From the NCBI GenBank assembly GCA_947846985.1, contig CANTUZ010000002.1:12073587-12137586 (forward strand): a stretch of 64,000 nt of DNA. Reading direction: 5' to 3'. Numbering within the stretch: position 1 is the first letter of the stretch; each line of letters begins with the position of its first letter. The notes beneath the pieces are model-generated. The model worked only from the letters and a program-made list of their open reading frames with translations, was not told where the DNA came from and searched no databases. Shown here in pieces: positions 1 through 13,995 of this stretch. Position numbers and translations under genes: made by a program. This DNA comes from Fratercula arctica (Eukaryota; Chordata; Aves; Charadriiformes; Alcidae).

Positions 1-2825
1 GCTTCCCACCGTCTGAAGAGCAGTGGGGCCACCACTGGCTCACAGCAAAGGCAGTGAAGCTACAACATCCATCTGTTCAACCCGGGACAGAGATAGAGGG
101 CAGCAGAAACCCAGGCCACAGGAGCTTCACTGTAAGGTGTACATGCAAGCCTAAATTAATGCTACTCTATGAAGGGTATGTCTACATAAGCCACACTCGT
201 GTTGCTGTTCAAATGGCAACCTAAATCATAGGTATTTAGGACTATGTAGCAAAGGCTTTAAAAATAACTCCATGCATATTGAAAAAAATCAAATAATGCA
301 AAAACCAGTTGTTAACAATGCCTATATTTCTGCCTTTTTATCTGTATCTTTGCTCTGTAAAATCTGTATCAGCGCAGAAACAGAAAATGTCTTTAAATGA
401 GTTTTTCTACACAACTGCTACCTCTAATCTTTAGATATGCAGTTGCAGACAAGCAGCTGTTCCTAGAAGAACTAGCCATCGTCTCAACCACCTGGTATCT
501 CATTTAACAGAGTCAGCTAATTTATTATTTACCAACATTTGTCAAATAGGTTTAGTCTCAAAAAAGAGACAATTGAAAAGACCTCAGCCATATACAGTGC
601 TAAGAAAGATGGCGTAACAAAGGTCAGGAAATACTTTATTTGAATTTGAGATTGGTTTAAAAAGAATTTGATTTGGATAACAGTAGCAATAAACCTCCGG
701 GGCAGGAAAAGAGTATGTCAGATCTGTCCGGCTGCCCAGAGATTCTGTTGGCCTTTGCTCCTTTCCCACTATTAAGACACGCCTCAATGAAGTGTTGCTG
801 AACTCCAGGCCCAGCAGAAATCACATATAATGAAGCTATACATTCAATAGGCAATGAAGTGACTACTGGAAATGAATCAACATTCATAAATCTGACCGTC
901 TTTTTCCTCCTTGCTTTCAGCATCTGTGCTTCCCACCTTGTTCTTATTATCACTAGGAGATTCTTCCAGTTCCCTTCTCCACCTATTTCCTTCAACCTCG
1001 CCTCATTTTTTAGCACATGACAATCCAGAAGGCGTAATTTCTCAGTTTCCAATTCTGTTAAACCTCTCCTACTCTGTGCTTTCCGCTTCACATTCCCTAC
1101 AGAATTATCATGGCAGCGCACTAAACATAGAAATGGCATTTCCTGGAGGTTTTCTGCGAGGGCCTTGTTAATGCTCAAAAACTTGGACTCCCTTTTAAAA
1201 AGTTTCTGCTAAGCTCACAATCCATTTGGGAGCATGCTGTTAAACCTCTAACAACTCTGAAATAATAAAAGATATTTTGCCACAAAGAGATTTAAAAAAA
1301 AATAGAAGTTAAAACATTAGATTCTGACGTTACCAACTCCTATGTGCACACTTAATTTTAAGCGCGTAATAGTCTTATTAACTCTACTGGGACTAGTGCT
1401 GTGAATAAATTATGGACATTAGGCAATAATTTTTAAAATGAGTTTTACTGTGCCTCAGCATAAAATAATTCAATTGTTCCCACTCTTCCCCAAGAGATTT
1501 CCTTTTTCCACTGACAAACACAGACAGCAGACACGACTGAAAACTTCTTCTTGCTTTCCCTCTCGAGTGAGCAGCATCGCTATGAAGGCTGGTCAGGCAA
1601 CGTAAAAAGGCAGAGCACAGGGCCCCTCAGACCCTTGAAAAACAACGCCTTGGAATTACCCAGGTGATGCTGGCAAAGAAACCCACAGCTCCTTACAGCC
1701 TTCTTAGGACAGTGTTGGTAAACCTTCTCCAAATTCACAATAATCATAAGGTTCTTCCAGGCGGCAGAGGTCTAGAAAGGGCAAGTCCTGTTTCCCTGCG
1801 GTGCTCCTGCCATTCTTTGCTGGGAGTGAAAACGATCTCGTACAAAGCAAGCACAGAGCCTTCCCGCTGCTTTCTGCTGCCTGCCAGCCATGCTGGGAAG
1901 GGCAGAGGAGAACACGGCAATAAAGCCAGCCTGGGCAAAGAGCCTGAAAATCAAGTGGATGGCAGAAAAATGCTGCCCTTGGGCGTGGAAGCTGCTTTTG
2001 CACCTTCTGGTGGTTTGCAGCCAAAGCTGAGAGGGAAAACATAAATGAGTGACCCAGTGTAGGGCAGACAGAGTTTCTCTCCCACCAAAATGTCTCACTG
2101 GAGGGGAGAGGCAGAAGATGTTTAAGAATCATTGCACTGTTACAAAGCTATAAACAATGTTGATACACAATGAATCTGTAGTATTTACATAGTACAGTAT
2201 AAGACACTATAATTTTTAGAATTTTCTTCACTCATTCCTAAGAATTAGTCTTTTTTTCTTAAAAAAATCTCTAATTAGAGCTGCAGAGTTGAGAAAGCTG
2301 CCTACGTTTCGAAGTTTGGCTACTGGGATTTAATAGGGAATGCAGCTACAACACCAGTATGTGCTAAACTTCTTTCCTTGTTACAATTTAATACATTGGA
2401 CCGATTTCACCTCCTTTAAATCAAACACTTATTACAGAAAAGTAGGAGTGAAATCTGACTTCAGAATGAAAGCTGGCAAGCTATAACTAACTGGCACTGT
2501 AATCCCTGTGCAGCAAAGGGGATACTGAAATACAGTGACAATGCCTTTCTGCCCAACTGTCTTACATGCAACTGCAAATTTTATTCATGCTCCTTTTTAG
2601 ATCTGCTCCGTTTGGTGATGAAAACTCTCCAAAATACATTCCACAGCTTGCTAGTATTTCGCACTAATCGGAGAGTTTGTCAGCAGAGCTATTAACTATT
2701 GCTTTGGGAATCCACAGGGGCTGGAGCGTGCAGAGTGGTACTAACCAACGGTACGATGCCAAAACTGGGCAAACCTTCAAAGCCGGCTGTGCTGCTGCTC
2801 TGAGAAAGGCTTTGGATTCCGTGAT

Positions 2826-3120
2826 TCTAATAGAGATGGAAAGAAGCTATTAGGTCATCCAACTCTCACTCCCTGCCAAAAAAAGCCTGTTCCCTGCAGT
2901 GCACTTTCGAGTGCTTTGTCTACTCCTGTTACAGTATTTCAAATGATAGGGCTTCTACTTCCCTTCAGAGTTTATTTCTCAGCTGAATGTATTTCATAGT
3001 CAGGAACCTTTTTACTGCGATGCTTGGCAAGAACTGTTCTTAGCTTCCTCTTGTTATTTCTAACTAGCTCTCCACCTCCAATTTGAAAGAGATTTTCCCA
3101 CTGTCCCTTCTCTTTTTAAA
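2826..3120 (-). mobile_element. Ancient CR1-type LINE 3' fragment
   Basis: Read on the plus strand, the order of phrases follows the reverse complement of old amniote CR1 3' ends. There is a degenerate tail at 2837-2880 (TTAGGTCATCCAA, CTCCCTGCC), then the AGTGCTTTGTCTACTCCTG block near 2910-2930, then a 'gatagggcttctacttccctt' type block near 2945-2967, then the degenerate splice of 'aacctttttact'. Divergence from modern CR1 copies in this window is high and no ORF survives, so this is an old fossil. The outer ends are approximate. Confidence 0.68.
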
Positions 3121-6100
3121 TATAACTCAGCTAAAGAGTTTGCCTTGTACCCTAACACTTGGCCAAAACCCACATCTTGAACTTTTTTCTTCCCTTTATA
3201 GCCATTCCCACAAGCTGAACCATGGTAACTGCCCTCCTCCTCCTCCTTGCCAGCGTGCCAGCATCTGCTGCTGTGAGCCAGGCTGGGGCACTGAAGCACT
3301 GCAGCTTCCATCATCTCAAGCTCTTACTTCCCTGTCTACCCTACCCACCCTTAATTATTATTCTTCTTCCTCCTATCTTGAGCGGTCTGTTCTCACACCA
3401 TGCCATTTTGCAGTCATGCCAGCTTGGAAGTCCCTCTTTTTGGTTTGTCAAATGTTTTCAGTGTGCTATTTTGCACGCTAATTTATTTCAGTAGCTGTTT
3501 AGGATGCTGCCACTCTCGAGAACATTCAGCAAAAAAACATAAAGGAAACTAGATAAAATGTGATGCAAGCATAACCTAACATGTATTGAAAATACACTAT
3601 ATGTATAGAAAATACCAATATATGTCTCCATAGCCTTTCTGTGGCATAAAGAAATAGTTGATGGTCTCTTTCATTTCATTCCAGCCCTATTTCTTAAGAT
3701 TTCTTGTTGATTGCCATGTTACATTAGAAGTTGAACTTGTGGGGCAAAAGTGGATTTCTTCCTATCCTGCAAGAAATTATGTTTTGAAAATTTTTGTGTA
3801 TTAAATTAGAACAAAAAAGTGAAATATGGAAGGAAGCTGTAAACAGAATATGAAAAAAAACAACTGTTGCAGGTCAGAAAAAGAGGTTATTTAGGTTTAG
3901 TGTTTCAGTTTTTTTGCTTTGTTTTGAAATGTAAGTTAATTGCCTCTCCAGACTGAAAATGCTTTAACCACTATCATAAGCAAAAATTCCAAAGTTAAAG
4001 TAGGGTGTTTTGACCACTTTGAGAATTCTGAGAATTCTATCTTCTTCCTTAAGCTGAAAAATATCTGTAAAACCTGACTCTTCTGATATCAACACAATGG
4101 TCTTGTCTGGTAAAAAAAGACAACCACCTCGTTCATTAGAAATTTTAACCAAAATCTAATTGTAAAGCCAGAGAGCACATATGCTTTTGTGTAGCTACAT
4201 CCACAGCACAGTGGTTTCCCAGTTCTGACTCAAATGGCCAGGAATTATTGCCGTGAACTACTGCCATCATCAACACCTTTCAGATCTCTATCGCTGCCTA
4301 ACATTGAGATGGTGCCTGGGTAAGACTGACGGTGGGAAAGGGCTGATGGAGCCTGGTCTCATTTTCTATAGTTAGAGGGAAGATGGGCACTGTAGGTCAC
4401 AGAGGGATCCTGAACTGGGGTCAGGGCTCTTTGACGCTCAAGACTTTCAGTGCATCTTCTCTTTACTCATTTATTCAACTATTTCTACATAAACTATTCC
4501 AGAATTTACAAGTCAATGAGCTCATTCTACCAAAAATGGAAATAACGGATCAAAGCATGTAAGCTCGGCCTTCCAAAATGACATACCCAGTTCAAATAGC
4601 CAGATCAGAAAATTAGGAAAATGGCATAGCTGAACACTTAGGCTGAAGGGAAAATCTAGATAATGAAGAAGAGTTTCCCTGCATCATCCCGGTTTCCTCA
4701 GAGCAGTTTTCCTCCCATCACATGACAAATTCAGATAATGGATAAATACGACTGAGACTGAAAAAGGGAGTTTTGGATTGAGGCAAACTTTAGCCAACAA
4801 AATTAACAACCATTAAATCTCCTATATGTCTAGGACATATTTTAATCCTGTTAATTCCATAAACAACAAGTTCAGTTTAAGAATTAGCACTAAATCACTT
4901 CCTTTAATGTAAAGGCTCTTCTTCACCATAAATTACACTTCATGTCCCAAATTCCCTGAGGTCAAAAGCAAACAGCTTCCAATCGTTCAGATGGCTGAAC
5001 AAAGAAGCAGAAAAGGTTACACAAGGATTTAAGAAAGTTCAGAAAGCTGCTAAGAGATTGAAATGAGGCAGGAACTCTGGTTCAGGAAGGGAATATTCAC
5101 AGCTTCAGAGATTAAAAAAAGTAATGGCAATTTTATCATATAAGACCATGGGAATATGTAAGAAAACTAAGCCATTTTTATGTCTGTTTTCAACCTTGGA
5201 GTACTTGAAAATGTTCAGCTTTCATTATACGTGAACTCCATTAAATTTTTTTAAATTAACTTTGCACATTGTGTAAAGCACAATACACAGCTATTTGAAG
5301 TGCACGCAGTGGACCAGGACTCCGGAGAATTTGGTCTCCCTCCTGGCCCTGCCTCACAGCTCCTGCGCCCCACCAGGCACAGCATCACCCTTCCCTGTGC
5401 TTCAGGCTGTACTTGCAGCAACAGGCACGATGCTGCTCTCAGCTGCTATCTTTTTATTTAGGTTACAAACCTCCCAGGACACAATGTTTATCACTAATTG
5501 TTTGTACAGCACTTTTCATAATCACAATTGTGATAGGATGATTCTGTTTAATGTAATATGCTTTTTCTATTTCGTAACATTTTCGTGATCAGTTACAATT
5601 GAGAAAAGAGACTCCACAGATATGGAAAACTTTCATTATAACAAACCTGGGATCTGAAAATGTCCTCATCTAATTGAATTAGCTTATTTGTTAACAAATG
5701 ATGGGAATAATTTTAGCTTCCCCAGTGTAATATTCATATTCTACATTTACACAATGTAATAAAAGGAGGAATTTCTGAAATCAAGTCATTCTCTTTCCCC
5801 TGCCCCCTTATCTTGCTACAACCTTCAAAATTCACACACCAGCTGACTCACCCTGCGTTTTTAGGGAAAAACTTGCAGAAAGTTCCCTCTCCTTAACAAC
5901 CACCAGGGACATTTACTGTGCATGGAAAACTTCAACACGCGGAGCTATTTTTTCAGTTGAATTAAAACTGCAGATTACCGCTCAGCAGAAAAGCTCAGCA
6001 GTGCCACAAGCAGCAGTGCCTTGTACACCTGAAGGCACTGAAATGGGACTGTCCTTTCCATGGGAGACTTATTGGGAACCCTGGCTGAGCTCCACAAGAC

Positions 6101-7212
6101 TTTTCACATAAGTAAGCTCATCTTCTGCAAACAGACACTTCTGGTATATGTAATATTAAGAAGGATATGTGAGGCTTGAAGCAACATATTAAGAGCTATT
6201 GAACAGAGCCGTTTAATGGGATATTACGTCTCTAACCAAGTTGGTGATGGATCCTTATATAAATATAGGGTGCTTTTACTGTTTTTCAGAGCTCTCCTTC
6301 CCAATCTTAACCAGTCAGTATTCCTACAGCCAGAGACTCCACTGACGAGAGTCAAACGAGTGCCTGAGGCCAGCAAAGCTGGGGTGGGTCCCAAAGGTAA
6401 CAGAGCCCATTCCCCAGGGGTATCCGCCAGCACAGCACCCTCCGCTAAATTATTTACTGCAAAAAAGTGTCATCATGTGGAACAGGAAAGGCCCTGTCTT
6501 CCTACAAAGGCTGGCAAGAGAAGAGGGGATGGAAAGCACTCAGGAAGCTCCATCTCTTACAGCACCCCACAGTCTGTGGGTAGGTCTGCAGAAGCTACAA
6601 AGGCTTGCTCCAAATTTTATATGTATTCATTACGTATTTTTTCTTCTAAAGCAGATATTTCTATCGTGCAATGCACTCTAAGGTAGCAGTATGGGAAACG
6701 GCACTTTTCCCTCCACTACTGAAACAGCAAACGTGCTCTATGTTGATCACTCTTGGCATTTTAAAGAATCAGTTTAGTGCTCCATTAGTAGTATAGTAGT
6801 ATATACCAAAATGAGGGAAACAAAGTAAATCATGGTTCAGAATACACTATATGTGAAAATCAAATAGGTAATACATTTTATCTGTAAAGAAAATGGAAGA
6901 CTGATAATTCATTTTTTAGGGACATTCCTGTAACTGTATGGTTAGACTCATGGCAAGCTCTGGGAGAGAGAAGGAAAGAAGTATGGCTTGTAGGCAAAAA
7001 AAAGGAAGAATTTTTAATAAATCTTCCTCAGAAATGTGAGCGGCCAGCTTGCTTTATCAATTCCCAGCGTCTGTCATGAGCATGATTGAAAGAGAAGGAC
7101 CTGCAACACCGAAGAAACTCAATATACTCTGAAACGGGACATCCCCCTTTTTTTAACAGCATCAGACAATCTTCAGGAATAAAAATGTTGGTGTATTTTA
7201 ATTAGCTTTAAT

Positions 7213-7243
7213 AATTTCCCAATTTTAATAATATTGGGAAATT
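7213..7243. repeat. Perfect 11-bp inverted repeat, 9-bp loop
   Basis: Arm AATTTCCCAAT (7213-7223) is followed after nine bases by its exact reverse complement ATTGGGAAATT (7233-7243). It lies in AT-rich intron. No transposon ends or target duplication are apparent, so it may be chance or a local hairpin. Confidence 0.6.
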
Positions 7244-8758
7244 CAAAACTGGTTTGTAAAAACAAACAAACAAAAATGGAACCATTTTCCACCTAGTGCT
7301 TTTACTCATGTTTGAAGAACCACATGCAAATGGCACTTGCAAACAATTACACAAACGTACAACTGCGGTACACCTACTTTCCTGGAAAGCTACGGCTTTT
7401 TGTTTTCCCTTTGTCTTCGTCTTACTTGGTACACATGACAGTATTCTCTTTCCCCTATGCCCTCCAGGGAAATATAACTGGAATTTCTTGATTTGTAGTT
7501 AAAGTATGCTAAACCATATCCTCTTTCAAAGACCACATTTAGAGCCAACTCTGATTCTCCTGTTCCAGTAAAATCATAATATTCTGATCCCTTGAAGATG
7601 ACTTTATCAAGGAAGAAATAGACTTGTTTCAAGGGAGGAAATACTTCAAGAGCTAGTAATCTTGCCTTAGAAAGCACAGAAATTGCTTTGTAGGGCTCCC
7701 ATCCCCCTAGTTTAGTCTCACAGCTCAGAGTGATTGGGACTTCTCATCTGAAAGTTATTGGATGTTTGTCCCTTTCTTCTGCCCTGCAGCAGAAGTTGCT
7801 TTATTCCTGGAAACGTAAAGCATCTTTCAAAGCTCTTAAAATAGGTACATTTACAAATTTTGCTGTAACTCTGGATGCTCATACGTAAACAGTGCAATCC
7901 TTTAGATGATAATTGTTCCTCTTCTGTTTCCTAGGTCATCAGCTTTATTCCTAATCACTGACTATCCAGCGCATAGAGGTTGAACAAGTCTCTTGGTTCA
8001 TGCCCTGACGTCGGCAGGAGAGCAAGAGAGAACCTTGCCTCCACTCTAGACAGATCGGGACTTCTCTAAGTCAGAACCAGAAGCGTTGACATGATGCTTA
8101 TCAGCCCGAAGTAACTTTTCTTTCTAGGAGATTTGTTTCCCATAGATCAGAAACAGTGCCAAGGGGATTTCTGAGACAGCAGTGTTTGCATGGCAGAAAC
8201 AAAACACAATGCCGCTAAAAGGCCATTCTGAGTATCTTCTCCTGGACAAAAACATGAAGAATGAGGGTTTGCCCAGTACCACGACAAACAGCTTAAACTC
8301 ACTAATGAGCTTCTGCAAGTTAATGGGCAAAATGCCTAAAAGCCAGATGTTTCTACAAAGACTCCTCAAAAGCGAACTACATCATTACTTATCATACTTA
8401 AAGCTTTGAGGGACTTAGGTTTTATTTCAAAGATCTCACCCCCTCCTCCTCCTGAGTTACCTCTTCTACTGAATTCAGAGAGGTGAAATCTTTTCATTTT
8501 TCCATGAAAAAAACTGTTTCTGTGATAACAGAAAAAAACCAAAACAGCCAAAGCAACAGATAATCTAAATAAAAAAAGCATGGGTGATGTGTGAAACTTG
8601 GAATTGGAGCCACCCTTCTGAGAAGATCCTCGAAGCTCAGGATCACCAGAATGTTGCTGCTAGAGGCAGTACTTGACAATTCAATTCATAAATAAGCTTA
8701 TTGCGTATAAAGCACTGGTGGCTTTCTGAGGCCAATGGCTGTGAGGTCTGTGTTTTGA

Positions 8759-8850
8759 ACAGTTCACCAGGTATATAGCACTTCAAACCTCAAAATACTC
8801 TACACACTTTACCTCCTGAATCTCACTGCAAGGGAAAAGGTGGCTGAGCA
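8759..8850 (-). mobile_element. Possible MIR-like SINE fragment
   Basis: The phrase TATAGCACTTCAAACCTCAA followed by 'tactctacacactttacctcctgaatctcac' resembles a reversed MIR-family 3' half (reversed form of the motif about cells 'aaagcactttgaaa...'). Similarity is short and degraded and could be coincidental. Confidence 0.3.
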
Positions 8851-9811
8851 TCAAAGGGGGCAATAATAGATTTTAACTACCCCTTTGGACCCCACCCGGA
8901 GTGAATAATTGAGGACTGGGATTTTCTGTAACCTGCGGCTGGGCTCTGTACGCTGGTACCCATTACAAGAGCTGGAAAAAGCACTCACTGCTCCCCCGCG
9001 CATCAGGGAGCGCTCTTCAAAGTTTCCCTTTTGCTACCATTGGCAAATGGCTTTCAAGTATGATTAAACAATTAAAGTTTCACAAAAGGTAACTATTTTA
9101 CTGTCACTTGCCATTAGCATGTCTCCTTCTGACGTATCTCCCTCCCAGTCTCCTTTCCCTACTGTGTGACTATAAAATGGTTATCCTCCATGCCGTGACT
9201 GTGCTACAGAGCACTGCTGTGGCTATAGCTTAGATAATAATTTACCTAAGTAGTTCTTTTGTCTGGTAACCCTATAATAAGGGTATTTTTCAAAGTAGAT
9301 GGAGTAGAAGTGTTTGAGAATTAGAAAAAAGCTCCCGTGGCTTTGTTGCTTGGTATTACCCAAAACAATGTATACACAACATGGAAGTTTCAGTAAAATA
9401 TGGAGGAGAAGGATAAACAATTGACAGCCAGAATAAAAGGCTATTTTTCTTTTCCTGCATGAAGTCTGAAATGCTGGAATACATTAAAATAAAGCCAAAG
9501 CCTTAACTGATTCCTTTTGACAGAGCCTGCATTTAAGACTGGGCTCAGCATATAAGCAATCTATAAAAATAAATCCTTAGTAACTGTTTTCACATATTTT
9601 TGAAATGCTACAAGTGTTTACGTCTCTTCTTGGGGAATGAGATTCAGAATTTCCATCCTCCGAAATCACCTTTGTCAAGGAGACAATGTCTGAGCAATCT
9701 GATGGAAGTTGAGAGCTCTCTGAATACTCCCAAAGTCCAAAACGAAAAATAAGGCTTAGCACAACATACAAATGACTTCCTGAGAAATCAAGTCTGATAA
9801 TGACATAAGTA

Positions 9812-10210
9812 TAGGAGCGATTGAATGAGTTGGGACTGTTTAGCTTGAGGAAGAGGAGGCTGCGGGGAGACCTCATCACTCTCTACAACTACTTGAAAGG
9901 ACATTGTAGAGAGGTTGGTTGTGGTCTCTTCTCACAGGTAATTAGCGATAGAACAAGAGGGAATGGCTTCAAGCTGCAACAGGGGAGGTTTAGGCTGGAC
10001 ATTAGGAAAAAATTCTTCACAGAAAGACTGGTCAGACACTGGAATAGGCTGCCCAGGGAGGTGGTGGAGTCACCATCCCTGAATCTGTTTAAGAGTCATT
10101 TAGATGTGGTGTTAGGGGACATGATGTAGGGGAGAACTTTGTAGAGTGGGGCTGATGGTTGAACTCGATGATCCCAAGGGTCTCTTCCAACCTAAATGAT
10201 TCTATGATAT
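9812..10210 (+). mobile_element. CR1 LINE, 5'-truncated 3' end
   Basis: Typical bird CR1 3' end in plus orientation, antisense to the DIP2C transcript. The tail of ORF2 is open from 9821 to 10129 (about 102 codons) and contains the characteristic CR1 C-terminal features: [55 protein letters not shown] split across residues 23-90. A short 3' UTR follows with TGAACTCGATGATC and the terminal ATTCTATGAT near 10199-10208. No target-site duplication is seen, as usual for CR1. The reverse transcriptase and endonuclease regions are absent, so the copy is dead. Confidence 0.95.
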
Positions 10211-13200
10211 ACAAGGTCACTTCTTGTTAAGAGATACACTAATTTGCATCACTCCAAGAAGATGTCAGTGACCACATAAGACGAGAAGACCCCTATTTGT
10301 AAGCTCTACAAACTGCCTGTTTAATACAGAGGGTAATCACATTAAAATAATTGTTCTAATGATGGAGTGTGAGTATTTCAGTGAGAGACTATGGATACCA
10401 TAAGTCACACATTGAATGACATCCAGACTAAAAAATTAACTTGAACCCAAATACATCTCGGTGCTTCTAGTCTATTTGGCAATATCCTACATCTGGAGTT
10501 GGCTCCCGCTTTGGTGCCAGCTGCCTCACCATGTCTGCGACCAAGAAACTACCCAAGTAGCTCACCATTCCACGTAGCTCAAAAGGAAAGTCAGTAAACC
10601 ACAAAAGGGTTTAATAAATTAAAATCTCCATTTTTCTGACCTTACTGAAAAAAATAGACTTAACTGGATGAAATTGAATATTTTAAATGATCAGTTAATG
10701 CACCTATTATTTCACCAAAGGGAATACTGGAATTTAAAGACAGCACCAGAAGGATATCAGTGGTAAGGATGCTTGCATATATGGAACTAGAGATGGTATC
10801 AAACAAAATTGAGAACAGTGTTTATTAACACTGGTTTAAAGTCTTAATTCTTGCCCAGTTTGGTACAAAATGTGGGTGTAGTTCAATAATCAGCTTAAAT
10901 ACAATTCTTAGTCAAAATAAGGGGAAACTTTATTTCAAATGCATGCAATATGGCATGAAAATCTTCATCAATACGTATGTGACTTGATTAGTGTCTCTCT
11001 CCCCCTATAAGTCTAAGTCTCTGCTCCACCAGAGCACACAACTTGTCACTACCTGCTACTGAACAAGAAGACTGGTGACATTTTTACCTGCTTTTGAGGG
11101 TAGACACAAATTGCAATGAACTTGTTTCCTTTTACTTTTTTGTCCTTTTAGAATAAAGTCTGATATCAAAGTAGATCTTTCCTTGCCCCACTTAGGGCAG
11201 GACAGTGATTTTCATAATCTTTTCTTCTTTACGGATAAGGTTTTGCTATAGAAGAGATTAGGATGCAAGGGGATGTTCATCTTTACAGGATTTGCAGGAA
11301 GTTTCAACTTTGGAAGAAGATCAATGATCTTCCTCAGCCATCACCAGATGGATCCTTAAGCTAATTAAAATTTCTGATAGAGAAGTACAGAAAAAAAAAT
11401 TCCTAAAAAAATTTAGGCAAAAATTCAAAGCAGTCAAAATGTTTCAACATTTTTCATGATATTTTATTTCTTATTCATACCAGCTTAGTTTCAAACTTAA
11501 GTTAGTTTCAAAATTTAAACTAGCAGGTTAAATCAGTAACATTTTGAAAAGAGTTTTGAATGATTTTAAGAAAAATATGTTTTAGAATATCTGCAAATAC
11601 GTTGAAACATTTGAAAATCCAGCCTGACCTCCTCAAGAACACTTAAAAAATAATTTTGCCCTGTCTATGTGAGAGGAAGATTTTTTTTGGACTACACATG
11701 AGGTCTATTCTCAGTTTGACAAAGTGGCTCCTCATTTTGCCAACAGATAATCTTTCTACCAAGAACTAACCTGCTGTTAAGGATGAACAGGCTGTGAAAT
11801 TTTTATGCTAATATCAGAGATGTATTTTTTGTTCGACATTTTTAATTTTATAAACACGTGTACATATTGTTTTAGAACAGGCTGGATAAAAAGGATGCTT
11901 GGGCTTTAAATTTACATCCTTACTGCTACAAAAGCATGTAAGTGTTATAAAAGCCGGTATGTTTCAAGTATATGGTGTTTTGGTATGATGAGAAAAGGGT
12001 CTCTCTCTCTTTTTTATCTTCCAAGCAGTTCTCAGCTTTCAGCATATTTAGGTATCTCGCACTTCACCACCTGAAAAGCTTTCTGAGGAGAACATGACTA
12101 GTCTAAAATGATGATGGAGTGATCTGAAAACCAGCAGTTCGGACAGTGGGACAAGAATATGAATATATTTATTCTATGTCATTTTATTTGTGGGGGGGAT
12201 AAAGTTGTTTTCCTAGAGGCAGAGAAATGCAGCCAACAACCCGACAGGGTGCTCATGCCTGGAGTTTTGCTGCATCTGCCCTCCCTGCAGACGCACGCGG
12301 GCACGTGTCCATGACCTGAGCTGCTCAGTGAGTCAGCAACTGGGACGAGCCGTGCCATGCCAGCACAGCCTGCTGCGAGGCCAGCTCATGCGCGGCGAAG
12401 CATTAATCCACCTATTTTACCCTTTGGATTCGAGTTAACCTCTCTAAACTGCATTGCGCTGCAGTGCAGGGGCACATCAGCCTCTCGGTGCTAACTCCGG
12501 AATCTGCTGTTTTTTCATTAAACAGCCCAGGTGGGACTTGCCTCTCTTTGATCGCTCTTTCTCGGCTACCCTGAGGACACTCTGATTTTTAGAAAATCCA
12601 TGAGATGCCGAGTACAACAATACTGATGTATTGTCACCAAGAGCAAGCCAGTGCTGTATAGTCTTGCTATTAGGATGTTACTCAGTTTCCAAAAAGAGGT
12701 GCCTATTGCCATTTGAGACAGCACAGGGTGGCTGGGACGTCTCATCAGTGCTGACAAATACAACACGAGCTCTATGGGAGACCCTGCTGCAGTGGCTGTA
12801 GCATCTAAAACTGCACTAGATGTTCACAACTGGGCAATCAAGCCCGTTTTCCAGCATCATAACTGATGCCAGCCACTGACCAAGTGAGCTTCCTGAACCT
12901 CCGGGTGAGCCCAGTCCCAGTTATTTCCCTGTTTCCCATAGCTGGCAACTATGGCCAGAATTGCAGAGTCCCAGCAGCTAAACCAGTGGGCTGGTGGCTC
13001 AAAACCACACAGAGGCACAAACAAAAAGGTGCTTGAGACCCTCCAATCTGACCTAAGAAGCAAACTATCCAAATCCAGTGAGAGCTGGGAGAAGATACCT
13101 AGTTTGGTCAACTGACCACCCCTAGATCTCTACCCAAATACATAGCACAGGTATTTTGGTCTGAACTATCAAACGACAACATTTTCATAAGCTGTGAAGT

Positions 13201-13901
13201 GTGCAAACACATAATTACTGGATGAACTTGAAATAGTTGTATTCAAAATGATTATTAATTTTTATAGATGTGAACAGGATTTGAATAATCTCAAAGGATG
13301 AACTACAGCTGCTTTTTGCAGCAACTAGAAAGTGTTGAAAGCAAAAAAAACCCAAAACCGTTCACTCTTTTTCAAATTCTGGAAAATATCTTCTAAAACA
13401 TAAAATAGGAAAAAGAAATTCTTGCATTAAGTGTATAGTGTAATTTTTTCATATTGTTGGGGGAGTGGCTGACCTGCAAAGGCTTGGTGGGTTGTTACTA
13501 CATGGTCTCACAGCTATGTACAGCAATCTTTCACTTACTGTTAAGCAATAGTGACACTCAGTTCCACTAAAACGGTTAGAAACAGCAAGTGTGAAGAGAC
13601 TATGTCAAATAAAGTTGTTTTCTCCCCTAATTTATGACCCATGAATCTAATTCTAAATTCCACAGGATTGAGTAAATGAGGCACAGCTTTAATACATCAA
13701 ATTAAAATCTACATTACCACAATCTGAGAAGCCAACTATAAAGATAATCTTTCATGTTCTGTACAACTAGTCACTAAATATAAATTAATACGCTGCAAAG
13801 TCTGATCTTGATGATGATGCCTACTTCTCAATGACATGCTAAGGCAGGGAAATAGTATAACCATGGTTTATGCAGCTTTTATGAACAGTAAATCTTCTTT
13901 C

Positions 13902-13995
13902 CTCTATATAAATATATACAAATTTATTTTCACTGTTTATCATTTTTATTAACTAACTGTGAATGTTATGTTCTCCTTCTATATATATTTGTTTA
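13902..13995. repeat. AT-rich low-complexity stretch
   Basis: Two TATATA-containing runs (near 13905-13920 and 13979-13999) flank T-rich sequence. There is no coding potential or recognisable repeat family. Confidence 0.6.

Noticed and set aside
3222..3494. Plus ORF starting MVTALLLLLASVPASA, like a signal peptide
   Set aside because: The hydrophobic start comes from a CTC/CTT-rich run next to an old CR1; no mature domain, no splice or neighbour support.
3964..4152. Minus ORF with an ESGFTDIFQLKEEDR stretch, looking like a beta-propeller segment
   Set aside because: No matching splice sites, no neighbouring exons of such a family and AT-rich composition; judged chance.
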